From Parcubacteria group bacterium GW2011_GWC1_45_14 (GTDB taxonomy: Bacteria > Patescibacteriota > Minisyncoccia > Moranbacterales > GWC2-37-73), in the NCBI GenBank assembly GCA_001001345.1, contig LCKI01000004.1, positions 1-46,983 on the forward strand: DNA of 46,983 nt, written 5' to 3'. The notes beneath the pieces are model-generated. The model was not told where the DNA came from. It made no database searches and saw only the letters and a program-made list of their open reading frames with translations. A program made the translations under genes and the position numbers. Shown piece after piece: positions 27,660 through 37,608 of this stretch (position 1 is its first letter; the number at the start of each line of letters is the position of its first letter).

Positions 27660-28721
27660 TTAGTTCAGTTTTTTGAAATACGTATTCACGTCGCTGATCC
27701 ATTTGTTAGCCGCCGCTTGCCCGCCCGTCACAGCGCAGTTCGAACCGCATTTCCAAATAACCATCTTCTCAGGGGTATCCAATTCTTCTTTTTCAACCAA
27801 TGTCTGGATTCTTTTGGCCACCGTATCCACCGCATCCTTGCGGCTATTGAAGCAGGTATGTCCTCCGGTTCCCATAAGCTTCCTTATCCCGCGATATCCC
27901 CAATAATTATAACAATCCTGGCCTTCAAGCACGGGCACCCTCTTTCCCCAATTGCTTTCTTTTCTAGCTATTCCCACGAGAAAGGCCGCCACGATCCTGT
28001 CCTTTTCCGCGATATAGGGAACCATCTCCTCGATCGGATGCCCTTTGACCATTTCCCGGATCTCCTTCTCCAGCTCGTCCTTTTCGTCCGCTTCAATGTC
28101 CGCAATGAGCTGTTTGGTGTAACTGTCAGCATCCTCCTCGGCAACCCTGGCCTCTGTTGTTCCGGCTATCCTCGGGACATCCCCAATGCTGATTTCATTT
28201 GCGACAGGAACCGCGCTGCGGATATCTCCAGCTGCCGCTCCCTGCCCCAGATAGCGATAAATCATCGTCATGGAAAACATGCCCAGAAGAATCGCCCCTA
28301 CTATCGAAAGGTTCCACAGCCGAACCATGGAAAACTGTCCCAGGATAGTCCTGGAGGTGTCGGCAATGTCATCCTGAAGGGCTGCGTAGCTGCGCCTTAG
28401 GCGCCTGTGCAAAAGATCTGTTCCGGAAGGAGAGTATCGCACATAATCCCTGACTATCCTTGAACTGAGGCAATCCCATTTCCCGGTCTCCCTATCCAGA
28501 CTGAAGCCCTTTTCCATGAGCCTTCTTTCGCGAGGCGTTATATAAAGCCTCGAGTCTTCGGTATAAAAGAAACCTGTCGATCTTCCCTTGGAGAAAAGTA
28601 CGGACTTATTCCTCCTACTCCTTCCCATGAAATCATCAAAATTCTCCGAAAACCCAGGGGCCGGAGAATCTTTTTTTTCATCCTTGTCTATTTTGTTTCT
28701 TTTTATTTTCTTCAGATCCAT
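27660..28721 (-). CDS. Membrane-anchored lysozyme/glucosaminidase-like protein (paralog of 25129..25860)
   Basis: 353 aa; AAFLVGIARKESNWGKRVPVLEGQDCYNYWGYRG...VIWKCGSNCAVTGGQAAANKWISDVNTYFKKLN. Confidence 0.6.
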   Translation of the reverse strand: MDLKKIKRNKIDKDEKKDSPAPGFSENFDDFMGRSRRNKSVLFSKGRSTGFFYTEDSRLYITPRERRLMEKGFSLDRETGKWDCLSSRIVRDYVRYSPSGTDLLHRRLRRSYAALQDDIADTSRTILGQFSMVRLWNLSIVGAILLGMFSMTMIYRYLGQGAAAGDIRSAVPVANEISIGDVPRIAGTTEARVAEEDADSYTKQLIADIEADEKDELEKEIREMVKGHPIEEMVPYIAEKDRIVAAFLVGIARKESNWGKRVPVLEGQDCYNYWGYRGIRKLMGTGGHTCFNSRKDAVDTVAKRIQTLVEKEELDTPEKMVIWKCGSNCAVTGGQAAANKWISDVNTYFKKLN

Positions 28722-28737
28722 CTATGGCAGATCCTTA

Positions 28738-29160
28738 TTATTTTATTCCCGCTTCTTTCTTGAAAAAATCCTTCACTTCGATTTCGCCCACATAACATTC
28801 CCCGCCGGCTGCTAAGAAAGGAATTCCAGTTTCCTTCTCGCTCAAACCGCACTCCTTGGCTCTCATATCAAGTTCCCTGGCGTTCTCCGTATTCGGTAGC
28901 ACTTCTTTTTTAGCAAAAACAATCTTCTCGCTTATCTTGTTGTCATCCAAAAATTTTTGCACGCTCAAGCAATGGGAGCACCCCCGGCTATAATAATAAA
29001 CTATCCCCGACTCCTCGCTGCCATCCAATTTTTCCGCCACCGGAGCTTCTATACTGGGAGCACTTTTGAGTCCCCAAAAAACGATTCCAGTGATAACAAT
29101 TGCGACGGTGGCAGCCAGATAATATACCTTTTTATTTTTGTTTTTCATGTTTTTTTTCAA
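28738..29160 (-). CDS. Thioredoxin-fold membrane-anchored protein
   Basis: 140 aa; N-terminal TM; GIVYYYSRGCSHCLSVQKFLDDN...ETGIPFLAAGGECYVG. Confidence 0.65.
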   Translation of the reverse strand: MKKNMKNKNKKVYYLAATVAIVITGIVFWGLKSAPSIEAPVAEKLDGSEESGIVYYYSRGCSHCLSVQKFLDDNKISEKIVFAKKEVLPNTENARELDMRAKECGLSEKETGIPFLAAGGECYVGEIEVKDFFKKEAGIK

Positions 29161-29181
29161 AAAATATTATGCGTTATGTTT

Positions 29182-30069
29182 TTATATTATAGCATTTTTC
29201 CTGTTTTTTTGAAAATATAAAAGGGACCCCCCTGCTAACATGCACAGTGAAAGCAGCTGACCAGTGCTAAATATCCCCAAAATTAGTCCGCTCTGCCAAT
29301 CCGGGGACCTGAAATATTCCGACACATACCTGAAAAAAGCATACCCGACAATGTAAACTAAAAAAACCTGGCCATCAAACCTTCCCTTATTCCTGATAAT
29401 CCAAAGGAGTAGGAATAGGACTAAACCCTCCAAAAAAGCTTCGTAGAGTTGGGAGGGATGCCGCAGGAAAAAGTCCTCCCCGAAATACATCCCCAAAAAA
29501 GAATTCGTCTCCCTTCCCCAGAGCTCCCCATTTAAGAAATTACCGATCCTTCCGAAAAAATAAGCTCCCGCAGCCGCCGGAGCGACGAAATCCGCGACTC
29601 TCCAAAAATCCAATTTCCTTATTTTTGAAAAAACATAACCGGAAGCGATCACTCCCAAAAGAGCCCCATGATAACTCAGGCCATAATAGCCGGTGATCCT
29701 CAATCCGTCGCCGGAGACTGCCACGGGTAGAAGCGCCTCCACGGGGTTTTGCAGATAATACGGGAAGTTGTAAAAAAGGATGTAACCCAACCTCCCCCCA
29801 AAAAGCATTCCCCAAAAACCCACCAGTAAAATATCAAGGGTGATTCCCAGTTCTCCGGATTTTTCGGTTTTGGAATTTGAAATTTTGAAGTCTTGCGGGG
29901 CCTCCCCTTTGCCGATCCTCCAGCGCAACAAAAAAAATGCCGTCAGGATTCCAGCCACGTACATGAGTGAATACCATCTGATCGCAAAAGATCCGATCGA
30001 GAAAATGATCGGATCCAGGTACTGAGGAATATGTTGGTAAAAACTAAACATGCTCATACTTTCCACCAA
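29182..30069 (-). CDS. lgt: Prolipoprotein diacylglyceryl transferase
   Basis: 295 aa; GGRLGYILFYN, GGDGLRITGYYGLSYHGALLGV-like segment, RIGNFLNGELWGRET, RHPSQLYEAFLEG. Confidence 0.93.
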   Translation of the reverse strand: MVESMSMFSFYQHIPQYLDPIIFSIGSFAIRWYSLMYVAGILTAFFLLRWRIGKGEAPQDFKISNSKTEKSGELGITLDILLVGFWGMLFGGRLGYILFYNFPYYLQNPVEALLPVAVSGDGLRITGYYGLSYHGALLGVIASGYVFSKIRKLDFWRVADFVAPAAAGAYFFGRIGNFLNGELWGRETNSFLGMYFGEDFFLRHPSQLYEAFLEGLVLFLLLWIIRNKGRFDGQVFLVYIVGYAFFRYVSEYFRSPDWQSGLILGIFSTGQLLSLCMLAGGSLLYFQKNRKNAII

Positions 30070-30083
30070 AAATTATGTCCGCA

Positions 30084-31142
30084 TCAAGCGTTGAAATTTC
30101 TAAGTTGTTTCTTGAATTCCACCGCATAAATATCCCAAAGAGAGAGGAACAAGGCTACGATGATCGGGCCCAGGATAAAGCCCAAAAAACCAAAGAGTCC
30201 CACTCCGCCGAGCGTTGCGAAAAACACCATCAAGGGATGCATCTGGGTATCCTTCCCGACTAATGCCGGTCTGAGAAAATTATCAATCAGTGAAATGATG
30301 AAAGTTCCGACCGCCAATATAAATATGCCTTCCCAAGCGTTTCCAAGCAAAAGCATGACTATTCCAACAGGAAGCCAAACGACAAACGCTCCAATAATCG
30401 GAACTATCGACAAAATCATCATAATTATCCCCCACAGCGTAGCGGAAGGAACACCCGCGATAGCGAAAGCTATCCCTCCAATGGCTCCTTGTATAAAAGC
30501 CACGACTAAAGTTCCCTTAATAGTCGCACGGCTGATCGAGATGAATTTTTCCACTAAAAGCTTCTCGTGTTTATCTTTCAATGGACTTAATTTCATTATC
30601 TTTTCCACGACTTTTTTTCCTCCCGTCAGCAGATAATAAAGCGTGAAGAAAACCACAAACGAAATGAACACGAAATGGGCCACGCCTTTATAGGCGCTTT
30701 GCAGGATGCTGATCGAAGCCTGACCTATTTTCTGCACAGAACTTCCCAAGGATTCCCTATTTATCGAATCCAATATGCCGGTAGTCTGGATAAATTGGTT
30801 ATTATTCACATTATCTATGGCGCTGTCTATGAATTGCGTCAACTTTCCGGATTCAAAATTTTTCTCGTATATATCCAATACCTCGTTCGTCACGAGACCC
30901 ACCACCAAGAAAAAAGGTATGACGAAAACCAGAACCGCCATAATCGAAGTCAACAGGGAGCTTATACCCTCCCGCCCGCCGAACTTTTTGAGGAAAAATA
31001 GATAAGGCCTCTTGAATATGATCGCCAAAACCGAAGCTAGGATAATAGCGATCAAAAAGGGTTTGAAAATAAAAAACGTCACCATACTGACCAGCATCAG
31101 AATAATGAAAAAGAAATACACGTTGTAGTTTTTGAGTTCCAT
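30084..31142 (-). CDS. AI-2E family transporter / permease (paralog 2)
   Basis: 352 aa; SIVPIIGAFVVWLPVGIVMLLLG..., GLFGFLGFILGPIIVALFLSLWDIY. Confidence 0.88.
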   Translation of the reverse strand: MELKNYNVYFFFIILMLVSMVTFFIFKPFLIAIILASVLAIIFKRPYLFFLKKFGGREGISSLLTSIMAVLVFVIPFFLVVGLVTNEVLDIYEKNFESGKLTQFIDSAIDNVNNNQFIQTTGILDSINRESLGSSVQKIGQASISILQSAYKGVAHFVFISFVVFFTLYYLLTGGKKVVEKIMKLSPLKDKHEKLLVEKFISISRATIKGTLVVAFIQGAIGGIAFAIAGVPSATLWGIIMMILSIVPIIGAFVVWLPVGIVMLLLGNAWEGIFILAVGTFIISLIDNFLRPALVGKDTQMHPLMVFFATLGGVGLFGFLGFILGPIIVALFLSLWDIYAVEFKKQLRNFNA

Positions 31143-31221
31143 TTTTTTATCGATGAAAATTTTATAAAAATATAACCTGCGATAGTTGTATTATACAACT
31201 TTTCGAGGCATTCCCCAAAAA

Positions 31222-31251
31222 AGGACGCATCCTTAAACCGGGATGCGTCCT
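31222..31251 (-). terminator. Hairpin terminator downstream of the PBP
   Basis: aggacgcatcc-ttaaacc-gggatgcgtcct, then T-run on minus strand. Confidence 0.65.
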
Positions 31252-31281
31252 GACAGGTACCGAGAAAATCTGACCAATCTT

Positions 31282-33357
31282 CTAAAGACCGATTGACTTC
31301 TTATAAGCGTCCCATTCCTTCTTCGACCAACCTTTGGGCCTCTTGTCATTTATGATATTCTTCTTGTGTTTGACCCCGGACGGGAGCGAAGCCTCCAGAA
31401 CATCCTTGTCCGAACCTTTATCTATATTTTTCACCGCCTCTTTGGCGACCGGAGTATAGGCTATAAAGCTTTCTTCCGGAACGCTTTCAAGAGCCTTGAC
31501 CATGAAGCTATGCCAAATAGGAGCGGCCACGAAAACTCCGTCCGCACCTCCCTTCATGGGAGCGTTGTTATTGTTTCCAGTCCAGACTCCGACCGCTAAC
31601 GACGGCACGAACCCTACGGTCCAGGCGTCGCGGAACTCCTGCGTCGTTCCGGTTTTGGCCGCCACCTTTCTTCCCTCGATAAACACCGGGCTTCTTGGTC
31701 CGAAAACTGGGGTCCTGGCGTCGTTGTCGGAAAGAATGGAGCTTACCTTCCTGGCCACTTCTGCGTCGATGACCCTTTTTCCGTTGGCGGGATCATTTGC
31801 ATAATCGATCGTTCCGTCGCTATTAATGACCTTGTTTATCGAGGTCGTTGTCTGCCTCACTCCGTCGTTGGCAAATACCGCATATGCCCCGGTTTCCTTG
31901 AGCAAAGTCACTTCCGCGCCTCCTATAGCCAGGGAAAGTCCGTATCGCTGCCTTTGAGTGAACGTGTCGATGCCCAATCTTTCAGCCATGTTGATGGCGT
32001 TGTCGATGCCCACATAATTGAGAGTTTTCACCGCAGGGATGTTAAGGGACATCGCCAGGGCCTGGCGCATAGAAACGTTTCCCCTGAAAGTCCCGCTGTA
32101 GTTCCTTGGTATGTAATCCCGGCCAGAGCCGTCCGGACCGAAATTCGTCCTGGCATCGGTAATCCTGGTTTCCGGCTGCAAGCCTTTCTCGAAAGCTGTC
32201 GCATAAATTATGGGCTTGATCGAAGATCCCGGTTGCCTGAGGCTCGTCGTCACATTGACCTGCCCGTCGATATCGGTCGCGAAATAATCCTTGCTTCCGA
32301 CCATGGCCAAAATGCTTCCGGTTTTCGGATCGACCGCCACCAGGGCGGCGTTGGATCCTCCGTATTTTTTAACATTGTTATTCACTCCGTCTTCGATTAT
32401 CCGCTCTCCGAGTTTTTGAAGGTCATAATCTAACGTGGTTATCACGTCGAACCCGGCCGCATCAAGGACATCCCTTCCGTATCTTTGCTCTAATTCCTCC
32501 ATCACATAGAAAACGAAATGAGGGGCCTCTATTTTGCTTTTAAAATCCTGCACTTTAGCCAGGGTGTTTTCCTTTTTAGCCTCGAGCGCCTCTTCCTTGG
32601 TTATGAGTCCCAAATCGGCCGCTCTCTGGATTACGGCCTGTTGCCTGAGCAGGAGCTCGCTCCTGTGGCTTCCGTAAGGAGAATAATAGGTCGGAGCCTT
32701 GGGAAGAGCTGCCAAGAGGGCCGCCTCATCCAAGGCCAACTCACCGGCGCTTTTTCCGAAATAGATCTGTGCGGCCTTTTCAGCCCCATAAGCATTAGCT
32801 CCGTAGGGCACAGTATTGAGGTAATAATCCAAAATATCCTGCTTGCTGTTGCTCCTTTCGATCTTTATCGCAATTAGAAGCTCTTTGACCTTTCTCTTGA
32901 TGGTCTTCTCTCTCGTCAGATAGACGTTTCTAGCCAACTGCTGGGTGATTGTCGAGCCTCCCTGGGAGATGTGATCGTTTTGCAAATTGACTTTTAGCGC
33001 CCTGAAGATGGATTTCACATCGAAACCGTTATGGGAATAAAACGCATCGTCTTCCGCGGCGACCGTAACCTTTCTTAAGTTATCAGAAATGCCTTCATGC
33101 GGCACGACTTTCCTATTTTCCTCCCCGTGCATTTCATAAAGGATATGCTGTCCCGTCTTGTCGTATAAAGTGGTTGTCTGCGCCGGACTCCAATTCGCCT
33201 TAAGATCTCCGCTTGGAACGGTCGTAAACAGGAAAAACAAAGCCCCGATAAAGCCTATGGTCAAAATTACCATCGCATCGAATATACCCAACAGGACCTG
33301 CTTGAGCATGAATCCTTTCTTGAATCCGGACCTATTTTTTATTGCCTGATTTGACAT
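31282..33357 (-). CDS. Class A penicillin-binding protein (PBP1A family; transglycosylase/transpeptidase)
   Basis: 691 aa; AAEDDAFYSHNGFDVKSIFRA, QGGSTITQQLARNVYL, RQPGSSIKPIIYATAFE, AAKTGTTQEFRDAWTVGF. Confidence 0.96.
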   Translation of the reverse strand: MSNQAIKNRSGFKKGFMLKQVLLGIFDAMVILTIGFIGALFFLFTTVPSGDLKANWSPAQTTTLYDKTGQHILYEMHGEENRKVVPHEGISDNLRKVTVAAEDDAFYSHNGFDVKSIFRALKVNLQNDHISQGGSTITQQLARNVYLTREKTIKRKVKELLIAIKIERSNSKQDILDYYLNTVPYGANAYGAEKAAQIYFGKSAGELALDEAALLAALPKAPTYYSPYGSHRSELLLRQQAVIQRAADLGLITKEEALEAKKENTLAKVQDFKSKIEAPHFVFYVMEELEQRYGRDVLDAAGFDVITTLDYDLQKLGERIIEDGVNNNVKKYGGSNAALVAVDPKTGSILAMVGSKDYFATDIDGQVNVTTSLRQPGSSIKPIIYATAFEKGLQPETRITDARTNFGPDGSGRDYIPRNYSGTFRGNVSMRQALAMSLNIPAVKTLNYVGIDNAINMAERLGIDTFTQRQRYGLSLAIGGAEVTLLKETGAYAVFANDGVRQTTTSINKVINSDGTIDYANDPANGKRVIDAEVARKVSSILSDNDARTPVFGPRSPVFIEGRKVAAKTGTTQEFRDAWTVGFVPSLAVGVWTGNNNNAPMKGGADGVFVAAPIWHSFMVKALESVPEESFIAYTPVAKEAVKNIDKGSDKDVLEASLPSGVKHKKNIINDKRPKGWSKKEWDAYKKSIGL

Positions 33358-33724
33358 GCATTTGGGATATGAACAAAGGGAGTTTGAAAACCCCGCCGTC
33401 TAAAGATCGGGTTTTCTTAAAAATAACTCCTCCCTGACAAAAAATAAAATAAATCGAGGGTTAACTCCTTATGTTTAGTACATCGAAATAGGAGAATTTC
33501 TTGCTTATTCCGGATGAATTTTCGATGAATTTTCAATGCCGGTTTTACATTTTAGCACATATTGCCGAATTGGCCACAAAATCACCCCCTGATCCGCAAT
33601 AAAAGCTTTTTCCGGCACTTCGCCACATTCTCAAGAAAACTCTTGCATTTTTCCCCATACCGACATATACTTTCCAAAAATCACACGAGGCGCAAAAACA
33701 TCCCATATCGCAAGGAGGACAAAC

Positions 33725-34033
33725 ATGCTGGAGCTGACAGATTTATTAATCGTGATCGTCTTGGTCGCTACGATGTTCATTGGATCTGTGGGTGGCTGGG
33801 TTGTTTCCCAGGACGCCTACGGTGGCCGTAGGAAAAGATTCTATGCCCAAAAGGAATTCCTTCTGCGCATAGCTTTTTCAACAGTACTTTTTTTTCTCGG
33901 TTTTCTCGCATTGATAGGACTTATCTATCTGGCTACGCCCATCGAGCCGGAGCGCCCTTTCCAAGGCGCAGCCGTGGCCTCAGTCATGGCCATCGCCTCA
34001 ATCATCATGATGTCCTTCAGGAGAGAAAGATAG
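33725..34033 (+). CDS. Small membrane protein of unknown function
   Basis: 102 aa; two or three TM segments; strong SD caaggaggacaaacATG. Confidence 0.6.
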   Translation: MLELTDLLIVIVLVATMFIGSVGGWVVSQDAYGGRRKRFYAQKEFLLRIAFSTVLFFLGFLALIGLIYLATPIEPERPFQGAAVASVMAIASIIMMSFRRER

Positions 34034-34059
34034 AAGGAGAACTCTCCCAAAAAATAAAA

Positions 34060-34098
34060 AACACCCCTCCGCATTTTTGCGAGAGGGGCGTTTTTTTC
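34060..34098. terminator. Bidirectional intrinsic terminator between 33725 gene and typA
   Basis: acacccctccgca-tttt-tgcgagaggggcgt flanked by A-run and T-run. Confidence 0.75.
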
Positions 34099-34113
34099 TA
34101 TTGAAGATGTCTC

Positions 34114-35904
34114 TTATTTCTTGTTCCGGTGGGCCTTGATCCTATCAGCTTCCTTAAGGAATTGCTTTCGGAGCCTCACGCTCTGCGGCGTGACTTCCAG
34201 ATATTCATCCTCGTTCATTATTTCCAAACCTCTTTCAATCGAAAGCTCGAAAGGAGGCGTAAGCTGGATAGCGTCGTCAGTTCCGGATGAACGCATGTTC
34301 GTAAGCTGTTTTCCTTTGATCGGGTTGACTGACATCTCCTCTCCCTTGGAAACGTTTCCGATCACCATTCCTTCGTAAACTTCGGTGGCCGGAGAGATAT
34401 AAAGCACACCCCTTTCCTGAAGGTTGGCCAAAGAAAATCCGAGCGCCTTTCCGGCGATCATGGAGATCATCGATCCGACTGCGCGCCTCCTGATGTCACC
34501 GACATACGGCTTGAAGCCGATCACGCGAGAAGAAAAAATCCCCTCACCTTTGGTGTCCACCACGAACTGTCCTCGGAATCCCAAGATTCCCCTGGTCGGA
34601 ACTTCGAAGAGGAGCCTGGTCTGGCTTCCATGCACCTGCATATCAGTCATGATACCCTTCCTTTTGCCCATGCTCTCAATGACCGATCCAGCAAGTTCGC
34701 TTGGAACGTCGATAGTCGCTTCCTCAAAAGGTTCGGATTTCACTCCGTCAATGTCCTTGATGATAACTTGCGGCTGGGAAACCTGGATTTCGAAACCTTC
34801 ACGGCGCATGTTCTCCAAAAGAACGGCAACATGGAGCTCCCCTCTTCCATAAACCGTGTAATATTCTGCTGAAGAAAAATCTATCTTGAGACCCACGTTC
34901 ACTTCCAACTCTTTCACCAATCTTTCCCGGATTTGCTTGCTGGTCACTAGCTTTCCTTCGCGTCCAGCGAACGGAGAGTCATTGACCATGAAACGCAAAG
35001 AAATCGTCGGCTCATCGATAGTGATGGCCGGGAGCGCTTCCTGCGCTTCATTCTCGCAAATCGTTTCTCCGATATCTATCTTAGGGAATCCCGCCACCAT
35101 GGCAATGTCCCCAGCATAAGCTTCCTGCACTTCCTCGCGGACTGTTCCTTTGAAAGTATATAGTTTGCTTACCCTCGATTTTTCAATAGTGCCGTCCATT
35201 TTCTTAAGAATGTATGTCTGTCCCATTTTGATAGTTCCCTCATGAATTCTTCCAACCGCCAATCTTCCCAAGAAATTGTCATACCCAAGATTGAAAGGCT
35301 GCATGCGCAATGCTACTTCCTTGTCGGCTTTGGCCGGCTTCACCTTCAAGAGGATCATATCCAAAAGAGGCTCCAAATTGTCGGATTCGTCAGTGAGATG
35401 CTCCTTGGCAATTCCCGCCCTTCCGATCGCATACATCGTCGTGAAATCAAGCTGCTCGTCGCTGGCGCCCAAATCTAAGAAAAGCTCGTACACCTGCTCT
35501 TGCACGAGATCGGGATTGGCGGCCGGTTTGTCAATTTTGTTGATGACCACGATCGGTTTAAGTCCCAGCTCCAAAGATTTTTTCAAAACGAATCTGGTCT
35601 GCGGCATCGGACCTTCCTGCGCGTCCACAATGAGGAGCACGCTGTCGATCGAACGCAAAACGCGCTCAACCTCTGATCCGAAGTCGGCATGTCCCGGCGT
35701 GTCCACGATGTTTATCTTCGTGTCGCGATATATGACGGAAGTGTTCTTGGCATAAATCGTAATGCCTCGCTCCTTTTCAAGGGCGTTATTATCCATCGAG
35801 GTGCTTTCGTCGCTGACCATTCCGGTCTGGCGCATGATCGCGTCCGTGAGTGTGGTTTTTCCATGATCCACGTGGGCGATTATGGCGATATTCCTGATTT
35901 CCAT
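34114..35904 (-). CDS. typA: Translational GTPase TypA/BipA
   Basis: 596 aa; IAIIAHVDHGKTTLTDAIMRQTG, DTPGHADFGSEVERVL, VVINKIDKPAANP. Confidence 0.97.
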   Translation of the reverse strand: MEIRNIAIIAHVDHGKTTLTDAIMRQTGMVSDESTSMDNNALEKERGITIYAKNTSVIYRDTKINIVDTPGHADFGSEVERVLRSIDSVLLIVDAQEGPMPQTRFVLKKSLELGLKPIVVINKIDKPAANPDLVQEQVYELFLDLGASDEQLDFTTMYAIGRAGIAKEHLTDESDNLEPLLDMILLKVKPAKADKEVALRMQPFNLGYDNFLGRLAVGRIHEGTIKMGQTYILKKMDGTIEKSRVSKLYTFKGTVREEVQEAYAGDIAMVAGFPKIDIGETICENEAQEALPAITIDEPTISLRFMVNDSPFAGREGKLVTSKQIRERLVKELEVNVGLKIDFSSAEYYTVYGRGELHVAVLLENMRREGFEIQVSQPQVIIKDIDGVKSEPFEEATIDVPSELAGSVIESMGKRKGIMTDMQVHGSQTRLLFEVPTRGILGFRGQFVVDTKGEGIFSSRVIGFKPYVGDIRRRAVGSMISMIAGKALGFSLANLQERGVLYISPATEVYEGMVIGNVSKGEEMSVNPIKGKQLTNMRSSGTDDAIQLTPPFELSIERGLEIMNEDEYLEVTPQSVRLRKQFLKEADRIKAHRNKK

Positions 35905-35914
35905 AAATTTATAT

Positions 35915-36011
35915 TCTACGAATTACGAATTTTACGAAACTACGAAACGGCATTCTATAATGAAACGGATATCCATAGGATTCGTACATTCGTAAAATTC
36001 GTACTTCGTAG
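35915..36011. repeat. TACGAA-iterated terminal inverted repeat element, copy 2
   Basis: TCTACGAATTACGAATTTTACGAAACTACGAA ... ATTCGTACATTCGTAAAATTCGTACTTCGTAG. Confidence 0.8.
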
Positions 36012-36282
36012 TGAAAACAAAAACCGCCCCGAGGGCGAAGCTATCTATAAGCTATAGAAAAGTATATCAGGAATGCTACGGAAAGTCAATAAATTTGCTA
36101 TGCGGCATATTGCACAAAAAAAGTCCCCGCTAAATATTGCACTGCCGGCCATATTTTGATACAATTACCCTATACTAGACCATCGTTCTTTAACCCGGGC
36201 GACCGCTTCCTGCGCCGCAAAAGAAAGGAGCAGATCCGAAAAGGAAGATCGCAGTTAACCCTTGCAAGGAAAGGAGGTCCGC

Positions 36283-36720
36283 TTGAGAAAAATACTGGCA
36301 ACGTTTTTTTCCGTAGCAATCCTTTTGGCGATCGCGCTTCCCCCTCCGGCCCTGGCGCACCACGAGGAAATGACCGAAAAGGGCGCGGCCATCCAAACTC
36401 AGGCAATCGACGAAGAAGGCAGCTTCCTGGCCATCACCGCCAGCATAACCGCTGCCTGCACCTATGAAAAAGGTGTGTTCGTCTGCACGGCCGAGCGCCC
36501 AAGGAGCGAGGGAATTGCCATCGATTCCTACGCCTATCTCAGGCGCCAAGATTCCGGCAATCTGATCGGAAACTTCGGGAGGGTGAGCAGAGCCGAGCTT
36601 GTATTCGCTTCGGCAAATGGCCTTTCTGGCAAATCGATCGGACCGGCAATCGCCCAACGGAGGATAGGTAGCGGGGACATTGTCCTTGCGCGCACCTTCA
36701 CCGATCCCATCGAAGCCTGA
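36283..36720 (+). CDS. Secreted protein of unknown function (TTG start)
   Basis: SD aaaggaggtccgcTTG; signal peptide RKILATFFSVAILLAIALPPPALAHHEE. Confidence 0.6.
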   Translation: MRKILATFFSVAILLAIALPPPALAHHEEMTEKGAAIQTQAIDEEGSFLAITASITAACTYEKGVFVCTAERPRSEGIAIDSYAYLRRQDSGNLIGNFGRVSRAELVFASANGLSGKSIGPAIAQRRIGSGDIVLARTFTDPIEA

Positions 36721-36759
36721 TCAAAAGAAAATCGCCCGATCGCAGGCCCATGTCGAACA

Positions 36760-36793
36760 AAGACCCCCGGAGGAAAATCTCTCGGGGGTCTTT
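36760..36793. terminator. Bidirectional intrinsic terminator
   Basis: aaagacccccg-gaggaaaatctct-cgggggtcttt. Confidence 0.7.
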
Positions 36794-36818
36794 TAAATTC
36801 CATATTCCATTATTCTCG

Positions 36819-37418
36819 TTATCCGAATATTTCTTCCAGGAGTCTTTCTTTTCCCTTACCTGTCTTGGCTGAATAGAAAAATATCTTGTGGTTGGAAAAT
36901 TTTTCCTCAAGAATCTTCGTTGCTTTGGCCGCTTCCTTTTGATTGAGTTTGTCTGCCTTATTGGCGACCACGACAAAGTCATGTCCGCTTTCCACTAAAA
37001 GGTCTGCCATCTCCAGGTCGAATTGTTTCGGTCCCGCCTGAGCGTCGACGATCAAGACTACTTTTTTCAAATTAGCCTCGGACTTTTCGAGATACCACAT
37101 GATCATCTTTCTCATCTTCTCCGCGTGGCTGGCGGAAAGCTTGGCATAGCCGTATCCCGGAAGGTCGACGAAATAAACCTTCTCCTCGATGAGAAAAAAG
37201 TTTATCTCCTTGGTCCGGCCCGGCGTGGAGCTGGATTTGACCAGATTCCTCATCCCGACCAAAGAATTGATCATGGATGATTTCCCCACATTGGACCTGC
37301 CCACGAAAGCGATCTGAGGGATCTCTTCCTGAAGGATAGGGTCCGTGCCGACGATTCCCTTTATGAATTGTGCTGATTTTATCGGTTCCATAAAGGAAGC
37401 ATAGACAATAAAAGCCAT
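36819..37418 (-). CDS. engB: Ribosome biogenesis GTP-binding protein YsxC/EngB
   Basis: 199 aa; IAFVGRSNVGKSSMINSLVG, STPGRTKEINFF, FVDLPGYGYAK, VVANKADKLNQKE. Confidence 0.95.
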   Translation of the reverse strand: MAFIVYASFMEPIKSAQFIKGIVGTDPILQEEIPQIAFVGRSNVGKSSMINSLVGMRNLVKSSSTPGRTKEINFFLIEEKVYFVDLPGYGYAKLSASHAEKMRKMIMWYLEKSEANLKKVVLIVDAQAGPKQFDLEMADLLVESGHDFVVVANKADKLNQKEAAKATKILEEKFSNHKIFFYSAKTGKGKERLLEEIFG

Positions 37419-37608
37419 ATGGGCAAGTAAACTGAAATTCCAATCTCAAAACAGCTATCGGAAATCCACCATGCAAACCCTGGACAAATTACAAATTATA
37501 TGCCATAATCATATGAATCTGGAAAATAGCCCTTTGAAAAATAAATCAGTATTGACCAATTTTTTATCTGCGCTCGCTTGGCAATAAACGACCGAAAGGA
37601 GGTAGGCA

